A stretch of 35,540 nucleotides of DNA from Heterobasidion occidentale (lineage: Eukaryota; Basidiomycota; Agaricomycetes; Russulales; Bondarzewiaceae), in the NCBI GenBank assembly GCA_039111635.1, contig JBCAQO010000081.1, positions 1 through 35,540 on the forward strand, written 5' to 3'. Numbering within the stretch: position 1 is the stretch's first letter; the number at the start of each line of letters is the position of its first letter. Both the position numbers and the translations under genes were made by a program. This document shows positions 22,242 through 31,338 of the stretch, in pieces. The notes beneath the pieces were generated by a model. The model was not told the DNA's origin and did no database searches. It saw nothing but the letters and a program-made list of their open reading frames with translations.

Positions 22242-23040
22242 TGATGCAGCTTTCTGAGAGCGACTTTCCTCCAGAATTGCGCTGTTTCCAGGCCACCTCC
22301 ATCAATGTGATGCAGCTTTCTGAGAGCGACTTTCCTCCAGAATTGCGCTGTTTCCAGGCCACCTCCATCTATTGTCCTGTCGAGCTTTCTGAGAGTGACT
22401 TTCCTCCAGAATTGCGCTGTTTCCAGGCCACCTCCATCTATTGTCCTGTCGAGCTTTCTGAGAGCGACTTTCCTCCAGAATTGCGCTGTTTCCAGGCCAC
22501 CTCCATCTATTGTCCTATCGAGCTTTCTGAGAGCGACTTTCCTCCAGAATTGCGCTGTTTCCAGGCCACCTCCATCTATTGTCCTGTCGAGCTTTCTGAG
22601 AGCGACTTTCCTCCAGAATTGCGCTGTTTCCAGGCCACCTCCATCTATTGTCCTATCGAGCTTTCTGAGAGCGACTTTCCTCCAGAATTGCGCTGTTTCC
22701 AGGCCACCTCCATCTATTGTCCTGTCGAGCTTTCTGAGAGCGACTTTCCTCCAGAATTGCGCTGTTTCCAGGCCACCTCCATCTATTGTCCTGTCGAGCT
22801 TTCTGAGAGCGACTTTCCTCCAGAATTGCGCTGTTTCCAGGCCACCTCCATCTATTGTCCTGTCGAGCTTTCTGAGAGCGACTTTCCTCCAGAATTGCGC
22901 TGTTTCCAGGCCACCTCCATCTATTGTCCTGTCGAGCTTTCTGAGAGCGACTTTCCTCCAGAATTGCGCTGTTTCCAGGCCACCTCCATCTATTGTCCTG
23001 TCGAGCTTTCTGAGAGCGACTTTCCTCCAGAAATGTGTTG
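22242..23040 (+). repeat. Array B: 66/69-bp minisatellite of hairpin cores
   Basis: Twelve cores (CTTTCTGAGAGCGACTTTC then CTCCAGAA) are linked by GCGCTGTTTCCAGGCCACC. The first two units are about 66 bp and the following ones 69 bp, nearly identical, with C/T variation in the CCTGTCGAG/CCTATCGAG linker. Because 69 is divisible by three, long artefactual open frames exist on both strands (268 and 231 codons on plus, 332 on minus). High homogeneity indicates recent expansion. Confidence 0.95.
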
Positions 23041-23099
23041 CTTGTAGTCCCTCATTCTTTGCGTGCCACCCTACCATCAAGCGGCTGTAGTCAGATGGC

Positions 23100-23465
23100 G
23101 TCGCGTGGCTGTTGGGACACATCTGAGAGCGATCATCCTCTTAGAAAGGCATTGTCCTCATCTACCCTCCCGACGAGCAGCCTTCCGAGAGCGACTTTCC
23201 TCCAGAAATGCCGTGCCTGTAGGCCGTCGTTCTTTGCGCTCACCCATTTCCATATATCTCTTGTCGAGCACCTTCCTCCAGAAATGCGTTACTCAAAATG
23301 CTGTCATTCTTTCTGATTCACCCACCGGCCGGAGTCAGACGGCGGCGCGCGTTTCGCGGATGTTGAGACACATATCTGAGAGCGACCTTCCTCCAGAAAT
23401 GTGTTGTCCTGTCTATCATCCCGACGAGCAGCTTTTTGAGAGTGCCTTCCTCCAGAACTGCATTG
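23100..23465 (+). repeat. Array B continuation: diverged hairpin cores
   Basis: Five more degenerate cores lie at about 23120, 23185, 23268 (right half only), 23370 and 23430. Their spacers are reverse complements of array A spacers, for example GCCACCCTACCATCAAGCGG at about 23065 and a GACGGCGGCGCGCG block at about 23338. This ties arrays A and B together as inverted relatives. Confidence 0.75.
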
Positions 23466-23473
23466 TTCTTTAG

Positions 23474-24150
23474 CCGTGATTTTTTGTGACTCCACTGGGC
23501 AGCGCGTTGCTTCTACGCGTTCCATATTATGACGGAAGTTTTCCACGACGAGAACTGGACCTACGAAACGCGATGTTGTTGAGACCATCCCTTGCGTGAA
23601 GAGGAAGGCGGACTGGGCACTGCGCTGGGTCTCCGATCGTCGCTCCACATTTACCGAGCGATGAGTCTTCTTTGCCACAGCAGAGGATATCTTCTCCTCC
23701 GGTTCTTTCACCTCAATTTTCTGGTCGAAGAAGCCTGGCCTTGTGCTTATACCTGGACTCTCCTTCTCCTACGAACTCACCAGTCGCCACGAGGGATTCC
23801 ACACTGACTCCGCATGCTTGTTGTTCAGCCATCTCAAGAGGCATCCACATCCTAACAGTCGTCCACATCGTCGTCGAATGCGTTGTTATCGAGGAGGAGC
23901 TCTTGACAGGTGAGTACATGTTGATCACTACTGTAGCATTTGATGCTAATTGGATGTGGTAGATGCCCTTCCTACGGGGCTGATCGGTATGAATGCCGAG
24001 CTGACGTGACAGTACATCGAGTTTGTTGCGGACCGCCTCGCTCATTGCCCTCGGTGGCGAAAAGCATTACAATGCGACAAATCCCATCGACTTTCATGAT
24101 CGCTTTGCAGAGCCATCTGTTTGAGAAGCCGGCGTCGCTGTGACCTCCGC
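23474..24150 (+). pseudogene. Ribonucleotide reductase small subunit (R2) pseudogene, longer copy
   Basis: R2 landmarks appear in order but in several frames: [18 protein letters not shown] (about 23500), an equivalent of WALRWISDRRSTFAER (about 23610-23660), [12 protein letters not shown] (about 23820), [15 protein letters not shown] (about 23860-23905), and after an intron (23910-23962) LPTGLIGMNAEL and QYIEFVADRLA (about 23966-24035). EKHYNATNP and FEKPAS remain further on (about 24058-24135). Frame shifts and a TGA replacing a lysine/methionine position show it is dead. The intron is retained, so it arose by DNA duplication and not by retroposition. Its first third is the inverted relative of 15.68-16.0 kb. 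Confidence 0.85.
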
Positions 24151-24395
24151 TTCTGCGTCGTCAAAGAAGGTTTGCATTGCGAGTGGGTTTGAACAACTCA
24201 TAAATTTGCGATGTCACTTACACGTCTTTCTAGCATTAATGGCAATGTTGTTCTCCGCATCGGACTGTCACATTTGGTCCACTGCTCGTCACCTCATGGT
24301 CGCCTGGGGCTAGACCGTGACATTGTTTCTTCTGGATCTTTTACCTGGATACATACATATGGATATCGTCGCGCGTTTTGCGACTGCCGAGACGT

Positions 24396-24665
24396 CTCTG
24401 AGAGTGGCCTCCTTCCTCCAGAAATACGGTGTCCCTATCTATCTCGTGCACCTCTCTGAGAGCGACTTTTTTCCAGAAATGCGTTGTCCCCAGGCCGTCG
24501 TGCTTTGCGTCTCATCTTTCCACCGAGCAGCCGTGATCAGACGTTGTCGCGCGTTTCGCGGCTGTCGCGCCACATTCAAACCATTTTCCACAACGTTGCT
24601 CTTCTCACATAACCATCCATCCTCCCGCCGAACAGCTTTCTGAGAGTGATCTTCCTCTAGAAATG
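24396..24665 (+). repeat. Array C: three hairpin cores
   Basis: Cores lie at about 24396-24427, 24451-24480 and 24630-24663. A spacer at about 24497-24570 matches the CGTTCTTTGCG-type spacers of arrays A and B (here GCCGTCGTGCTTTGCGTCTC). Orientation is that of array B. Confidence 0.75.
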
Positions 24666-24699
24666 CTGTGTCTTCAGGCTAAACGCGCACCCCATGTAC

Positions 24700-25840
24700 A
24701 GCCGGCGGGTTGCAGCCACCGACCCACACACATCGTGCGCGCGGCCTCGAGAATTTGCTGATATACTTCCACGCAGGCGCCGAGGACCGACCCGCCTGTC
24801 AAAATCCACGGGACGCCCTCACGCTGCGACGCCTGGCCCAGGATCGGAGGAAAGAGAGACGCTGCAATGATGCCTTCGCGGAACCGCCTGACTTCTTCCT
24901 GGCCCAGCGATCAATGACCCAGATGAGGCCAGCACGGACGATGGACGGTGAACCGATACACACCACAGTAAGCCCACCTGGCCGTCCTCGTCACCCGCCT
25001 TCTCGATAGTCGCGCGCGACCACTTCCCCCCTTCGCTTTCGGGCTGTCCGATTGGGAGGGGTTTCGTGCCCTTGTACATGGCCTTCTGCTGAGCGGAGGT
25101 GCTCGCGTTGGAGTGGAGGTCAGTGACATGGAGGGGACGGGGAGGAGGGATGGCAACGACGGGGCGGACGTTTCGACCCATGGGAACGATCTGGGGGAAT
25201 GAGATGAGTCTGACCAAAGACGACGGCGAGCCAGAGGAGTCAGCTGAGACTCGCCACTATCTAGATTGAAACGTTGAGGGTGGATCGTCGAGTGATGAGT
25301 GTGGGTCTACACAGGCGAGTGGTTATGCGATGGATGGCTGTGGTTTGGGGACTTGCGCTGCAGCCTTGCGAGTTGGCGAGGTGTAACCAAATGCAGATTC
25401 GTCGCTGGAGTGGAGGGAGTATGAGGAGGAGCAGTTGCAGTGGCCCTGAGGATGCCTTGCAGGCGCGCCTCGAGCGGGACGGACGTGATGAGCTTCGGGC
25501 TGAGCGTGGTCACCGACGTGTCGACGCGCGCTTAGATGGAAGCCCCCCATCTTGAGGAGTGTGTGCCCGACCAGACTGACACAAGCGCATGCATTCTGCT
25601 CGACGCCGCTTGTTCAGAGCTGAGAGGCCGTGAGCACCACTGACAGTAGAGATTGGTAGATCCCGAGAAGGTGCGACATAAGCGAGACCCAAACGCTGAA
25701 CGAGCGCCCAATCCTCAACTTGCGTGAAGACCAACCCCTCGTCTGTGTAACCTGGATCCCATGACGACAATCTCAGTGAATCGACGATCGCTCGTGGTGA
25801 GAGGATTCCTCTTCACTGCTGTGGTAGTTGACTGACGCAA
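24700..25840 (-). other. Unrecognised coding-like fragments
   Basis: Minus-strand frames look protein-like: LISFPQIVPMGRNVRPVVAI (about 25210-25150), KWSRATIEKAGDEDGQVGLL (about 25023-24967) and GVPWILTGGSVLGACVEVYQ (about 24815-24755). A separate piece, EGLVFTQVEDWALVQRLGLA, lies at about 25740-25680. The first set is cut off beside array C at about 24670. I could not assign a family. They may be captured gene fragments like the R2 pieces. Confidence 0.3.
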
Positions 25841-26292
25841 ATGGGAGGTTTTGGAGAAGCTTCTGGATAGGCACACGAGCGGTTTTGTCAGATGGCACGA
25901 CTTCGTCAACGTGAGTGCCGTTTGCCCGGTGCGCGCGTCATGGCCTAACGAGAGCGTAGGCAATGACGCGTCTCGGTATCGTGATTGATGAACGGGAGGG
26001 CTTGCGAGTCGTCTTGGCGTCCCAGAGATGGGGAAACGTCACTCTCCACCGCGTGAGTACGGCCTTGAGAGAGAGTGATCTCACTCTGATCGTGGATGGC
26101 GGGACGTCAAAGCCGCATGGGCCGAAACTGGAACATCACGACCTGAAGCAGTGAGTATTCGCCACCATTTTTCACCTTGATATCACGCTGAAAATATTGC
26201 ATAGCATTGGGAGTACGCTACGTGAAGTCTACGCCTGGGACTTGTCCATGTTCGCGAGCGAGCGACCACAGATACATGGCAACCTGGTGTGA
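25838..26292 (+). CDS. C-terminal fragment resembling a HicA-like (dsRBD-type) domain
   Basis: Exons about 25838-25910, 25960-26150 and 26205-26292 join in frame through canonical introns of 49 and 54 nt. The protein reads KLLDRHTSGFVRWHDFVNAM, then LGIVIDE..VTLHRV and LEHHDLKHIGSTLREVY, with a stop at 26290-26292. The order 'W-x-D-F-x-x-A-M, hydrophobic strand, x-H-R, H-x-x-L-K-x-I-G-x-x-L' matches a common fungal C-terminal domain resembling the HicA fold (a small RNA-binding domain). In fungi it is usually the tail of a larger protein of unknown role. No upstream partner was recognised, so this may be a fragment. No activity is claimed. Confidence 0.4.
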
Positions 26293-26459
26293 ATGACGGG
26301 CTCTTTGTTACCTCGATCGATGTTAAGTTGCACGATGATTTCTTGTTCTCGCTTGGCCCTGCGCGGCTGCCATATCATTACTGGGATGCCGTTCACACAT
26401 GCCAGTCACTGGGGAAACTAACAATTCATTGCGTGCAAGTGGTCCACTGCTAAGTATGT

Positions 26460-27665
26460 ATGTACAGGAGGCTATCGATCAGCGACAACGAGGAGGCGTA
26501 CACGGTGGCGGCGCGAAAACGGCGGCAGTGTCGACGGATACGAGAGCGGCGGGAGAGGGCCGATGACGAGAGAAGTGGGCGGCAGCGCCGAGGGAGTCGA
26601 CAGCGAGACCCGCCAGCGTCGAGGGAGCCGCCAACGAGGAGGCAGGAGTTGCTGTGGAGGGAGCGGCGCCGTCGACGGGAGAGTCGTGCACGTCGAGGGA
26701 GGCGGACGTCATCGTCGAGGGAGGCGGGCGTTGTCGTGGAGGAGGAGAGATGAGTCGCCGTCGATGGAGCGGCGTCGTCCAGGCGGCGTAGTCCAGACGG
26801 CATCGTCCAGGCGCCGTGGTCCAGGCCGTGGTCCAGGCGGGGACATGGTCGGAGCGTGCAGGCGGCGGGGTCGAGGGAGCGGGCAGGGTCCAGTGAGGCG
26901 GCCGCGTCGTAGAGGGTGCCGGGCGTCCAGGCGGCGTCGTCGACGAGGAGCCGACAGGGTCTAGTGAGGCGGCCGCGTCGTCGAGGGCGGACGACGAGGC
27001 GTCGAGGGAGCCGTCGGTGAGGCGCGGCCGAGTCGGCGTCGTCCAGGCGGGGGCGTGCAGGCGGCGGGGTGGAGGGAGCGGGCAGCGTTCAGCGAGGCGG
27101 CCGCATCGTCGAGAGCCGGATGACGAGGCGTCGAGGGAGCCGTCGGTGAGGCGCGGCCGAGTCGGCGTCGTCCAGGCGGGGGCGTGCAGGCGGCGGGGTG
27201 GAGGGAGCGGGCAGCGTTCAGCGAGGCGGCCGCGTCTTCGAGGGAGCCGCCAGGCGGCGGCGTCCAGGCGGCGTCGTCCAGGCCGTCGTCCAGGTGGGGG
27301 CGTGGTCGGGCGTGCAGGCGGCGGGGTCGAGGGAGCGGGCAGGGTCCAGCGAGGCGGCCGCATCGTCGAGAGCCGGATGACGAGGCGTCGAGGGAGCCGT
27401 CGGTGAGGCGCGGCCGAGTCGGTGTCGTCCAGGCCGTCGTCCAGGCGGGGGCATGCAGGCGGCGGGGTCGAGGGAGCCAGGTGCGTGGTCGAGGGAGATG
27501 AGGGCGACGTGAGAGACGAGGGCGGCATCGTAGCCGTCATCCTCGTTTGGGACGGGGTGGAAGAGGAGGCCGCGGTGGGGGAGGCGTCCAGGAGGTGCCG
27601 TCGTCGTCAAGGGAGAGGTGACGTCGAGGACGAGGCGAGGGCGCTTGCGAGGCCGGGCCGACGTT
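26460..27665. repeat. GC-rich complex tandem repeat (129-bp higher-order unit)
   Basis: The block is built from short modules such as GTCGAGGGAG, GTCCAGGCGGCG and GAGGCGGCCGC. A clear higher-order unit starts at 27001 and 27130 (period 129 bp), and a related one at 27387. Base composition is far more G/C and more G-on-plus than the surroundings. A 353-codon minus-strand frame (26479-27540) is low complexity and was not called a gene. Confidence 0.85.
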
Positions 27666-27739
27666 AGAAGAAGGCGTCGGGGAGGGCTGTGACGCGTCAG
27701 CGTAGCGTACTTGTTATGAGCAGTTATAATAATTAGCGG

Positions 27740-27835
27740 CTGTTATTGCATAGATCGTATGGGCGAACGGTCTAGTCAAGGTGATGTCGAGGTGTCCACG
27801 GGGTTTGATGTTCGATTCCCGGTCTTTGCTGTATT
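27740..27835 (+). repeat. Possible degenerate tRNA-derived (SINE-like) sequence
   Basis: GGTCTAGTCAAGG (27769-27781) resembles a pol III A box and GTTCGATTCC (27810-27819) is a near-perfect B box, at tRNA-like spacing. The bases flanking the T loop do not pair (TGATG against CCCGG), so it is not a functional tRNA gene. A SINE or tRNA relic is possible; chance similarity cannot be excluded. Confidence 0.3.
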
Positions 27836-28106
27836 TTGTAGCAGCTAGCAATCATTACTAATCACTCAGACACATCCGAGCTCGGATATATCCGAGGTGG
27901 CTGCCTCTGTTGGGATTCCAAATTGTCGGAGATTTCCGATTACACACCTGGGACACTTTGACCGCCATAGCCACTGCAGTGACTAGTGACTCGGCGAGCC
28001 TCAGGCTACCAGCATCCTCATCATCCCCGTATCTCCATCTGCCGAATTCCCAAACTCCTTTCAAGATTGCACTAGATTTGCTAGTAGTATAACCACTCTC
28101 CGTCCG

Positions 28107-28168
28107 CTTGCTCATTGCAGGTGACTGGATTTTGAGTGCACCGTCATCCTTCCTTGCTCATTGCAGGG
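28107..28168 (+). repeat. Direct pair of the 15-bp CTTGCTCATTGCAGG motif
   Basis: Copies lie at 28107-28121 and 28153-28167, 46 bp apart, shortly upstream of the gene that begins between 28288 and 28451. They have the same orientation as the pair at 34.1 kb relative to the downstream gene. Confidence 0.65.
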
Positions 28169-28450
28169 TCGTTGGACATCAAGTCGAGTCCTACGTTATT
28201 ATTGCTCATACTACTAGGTCAGTTCGCATCGCCGTGTTTTTCTTGTTCCTCCATTGGTTTACTGTCTCATTGGGCACGTTGCAGCCATGGCCGCCGTTAC
28301 TTGTTGGCAAGCACGGCCGCTTGAAAACCTTCGCGAAATTCTCGATTCTCGTCGATCCCTACTGCACGGCGAGCAGGTTGACGCCCTAGATTGTCTCTCT
28401 GCGTTGCTCCATTCCGCAATCACGATGAATTATGGATCTCCACACCAAAC

Positions 28451-31071
28451 ATGGACTTTGTTCCGGAGGTCCCTGTGCACCCCGACGACACACCCTTCAG
28501 ATATTTCGGAGACGGCATGCTTGGTGCATTTGAACATCTGAAGTGGCCACAAGCTTTCGACCCAGTGGAGCCCCATTCCTATGCTGCGCCCATGAACCCG
28601 AGACTGAAGGAACTCCAGAAGGTCGACGATCATCATGGCTTACGAGCACCGGACTTTCCAGTGGACGACAAAGAAGGCGGCCTTCCTCAATTCGAAGATC
28701 CGGATGCTGCGTGGTTTTCCTTCAAAGGAACGGACTTTCGTATCTGCGAGGAGCTGCCGCGCGCTTCAGTAGGAATCTTGTATGAGACAGTGCTCTCCCG
28801 CCTGCGCAAAGCGATGTTGGAAGTGCGTAGGATAGGAGACGAAATTGGGGCTCAAGAGTTTCCCGAAGGCACTCCGGCTGCTGTAGTCAATGCACACACG
28901 TCCAGCTACATGTACCAGAGACATCGATCTGAGGCCCTTTATCGTGCCTACGGTTCACTCTCGCAGATTCCAATGCCTTTCTCCGACACCGTCTTATGGT
29001 TTCGTGAGTTTCAGCGTATCCTGCTTGAATTACGCGCCTGGATTATCTATATGCTGGTAGTGAAACCTCGTATGGAGGATCCTACGTTCGATTGCCCTCA
29101 ACCTGTTCTTCCTCTTCGCGGTGTCATCACCTCAAGTTTGTCAATGCTTCGAGAGTTGTTCCGGATTGGGATCCCGGTTTGGTACATCCGGAGGCGCACC
29201 ACTCTTACAACCCGCACACTTATCATCTCCGTCAAGACAGTCATCAGAACCGGCATCTCCTTCAGCTCATCACAGATTTTTGAATATGCCAACCATCCCG
29301 CACCAAGGCCCCTCTCTGGGTGGAGGCGTCACACGGTGAACCGTTACGCGGCACCATTCAAGACAGGCTGCGAAAGTTTAGCTTGACCAGTCGACCAATT
29401 CTACTACCGCTGGAGATCTATTCTCCTGCAACGGTTGGGGAAATCGAGCGGCAAAATCCGCCTGTGTGTCGGAATCATGCTATGTCAGGGCCGGATATTT
29501 CGCATGTCATAGTCGATGAAATCCCGACCGAGCGTGACGTCAATAGCGACGAGCGGCAGACCGCGATGATCAGCGCTTTCACTGGTAATGTTTATGGTAA
29601 GACTCGATTGACTAGGTCAGGCTTGTGTAACTGATGCACAATTTGTTTAAATAGCCGCTAAGCTTGTACGAGATGGTCCTCGTTTCATCGATGACCCCGC
29701 TTGCACCATGTTTGAGACCACCACATCCGACTTTGTTGTGCTCGCGTCGGCCTATTCATCTAATGATCAGTGGCGTAGAAGTCTGTTGTCGAGGTCTCGC
29801 TCATCTGACAAGCGTGGTAAGTTCCCTGCGTTGCGCCTCTATGGTTTCATTGTCACGCAACACACACAGAACATCGCCCACCATCGCCCGACGTGAAGAA
29901 TGCTCCCAAGGTCCCAGATGTCCAATCAAACGCAAGTCATTCGCAAATTTCGAGTCCTCCGAAGACACTGGCGCCTCATAAGCAGCGTAGTAACAGCCAT
30001 CGATGTCATGGTCCTTCTCCTAAAACAGGTCTCCGGGTTGTGCACCCCACTTGGCTTCCCCCACTCGCCCCGGGTTGGATAAGCGTCTTCGAAGAGACCA
30101 TGGATTTGGACGATGATCCAAATATGGCCCTTCAGTATCCTCTCCCCCCCATTCATCTGTTCTTTGCGGACAAAGGAGCCGTTTTTGGGCATAGAGTTCA
30201 CAACTGGCTACGCATTCGCATGTGGTGTCTGCTGGAGGTTCTATGCCCTTCTAACCACTGTATGGTCCTGATGACGACCAGCCAATGGAGGATTGCATTA
30301 GAGGGGAGATATTACCTGCCAGACAACATGGTCAATTGTACCGTGAAGCCTCAATCCTCTTCACACGACATGGCTCGCTTACCACCATGGCCTCGCAAGA
30401 CTAAAAAGGCTCGCTTGGAACCGCAAGTCGCGTCCAATGTCACCAGCGCTTCGTCGGTCGAGGTGCGCAAACGTAAGAAGGCCTTGGACAGACGTGTTGC
30501 AGATCGGGTCGACATAGGTGTCCGATTCCTGGTGCACGCCGGATTCGCACCATACGATGACACTACATCTCCGCAATGGGGCAGAACCTTCGTCACTAGC
30601 AAGATGGCTCATGAGGATAAGGACCTCTGGGCTGAAGTAGTATGGGAGCTTTCGGTAGCTAATTTTCGTCTTGAACTCCTACAATTGGACAGGAAGGTTG
30701 TCATGGGTGTTTACTGTTACGAGGACAAACGGTATGCCGCCCAACGCGAAGGAAAAATCTGCCACATATGGGCCACGGGGGGTCTCAGCGTAGACTGGGA
30801 GCGTGAGAGTCGGTGGGTGGACCGACTTGTGATTGAAGATTGGGAGGCCAGGCGTGGTGCTGTGAAGGTAATGGCTGAAGTCCTCTGTGGATGGCCCGGC
30901 GGAAGTAAGCTTATGTGGCACAAGGATTACGATTCTAATTTCAAAGCTTTCACAGACTTCGAGCATGCGGTGTTTCTCTTTTATACTGTCACGTTTCACA
31001 AGCATTGTGGGAGACTCCCTATTATGCCTTTATCGCAGCCCAAATCCCTCGCTCGTCACGTACATTCATGA
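28451..31071 (+). CDS. Large agaricomycete-type protein of unknown function, with a broken middle
   Basis: The first block (MDFVPEVPVHPDDTPFRYFG onward) runs in one frame to about 29185. It contains QIPMPFSDTVLWFREFQRIL and RGVITSSLSMLRELFRIGIP ending in VWY, a block I recall from an expanded agaricomycete family without assigned function. The sequence then continues in another frame (HPEAHHSYNPHTYHLRQDSH) and meets a TGA at about 29281. It resumes with APLWVEASHGEPLRGTIQDR. Two clean introns (29597-29654, 29817-29869) lead to the long last exon, with PLPPIHLFFADKGAVFGHRV, HNWLRIRMWCLLEVL, ELSVANFRLELLQLDRKVVM and WEARRGAVKVMAEVL, ending at 31071. An upstream frame from ATG 28288 may be a first exon. 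The frame changes at about 29185 and 29281 may be mutations, errors or an unseen intron. Function is unknown. Confidence 0.55.
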
Positions 31072-31338
31072 TTTCGCATGTTTTTTTTGCCCTCTCACGC
31101 AATAGGTTCATGTCGCAAGTCTGATGCCATTCAGAATGATATACATGTATCAAACAACGCCGTGTCTCGGATCGTGAAAATGCCGTCTCTCGTATTCGAA
31201 GTACCTTTCAACCGTTCTTTTCGATCTACGAATGGTGACTAAACGGCGCTAATTAGAATGCGGAAGAAACCTACAAGCGCTCTCGGACTACCCCAGAAGC
31301 CTGACCTTCTGCATTTCAACACTCAAAACTGGCCGTCT

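Noticed and set aside
22124..23122. Long open frames (332 codons minus; 268 and 231 codons plus) across the minisatellite
   Set aside because: They exist on both strands because the unit is 69 bp (23 codons) and lacks stops. No start context, introns or non-repeat domain supports a gene.
26479..27540. 353-codon minus-strand frame rich in Pro, Arg and Ser
   Set aside because: It is the low-complexity translation of the GC-rich tandem repeat. Overlapping frames on the other strand are equally long.
27755..27830. tRNA gene
   Set aside because: A and B boxes are present but the T stem cannot pair and no acceptor stem closes.
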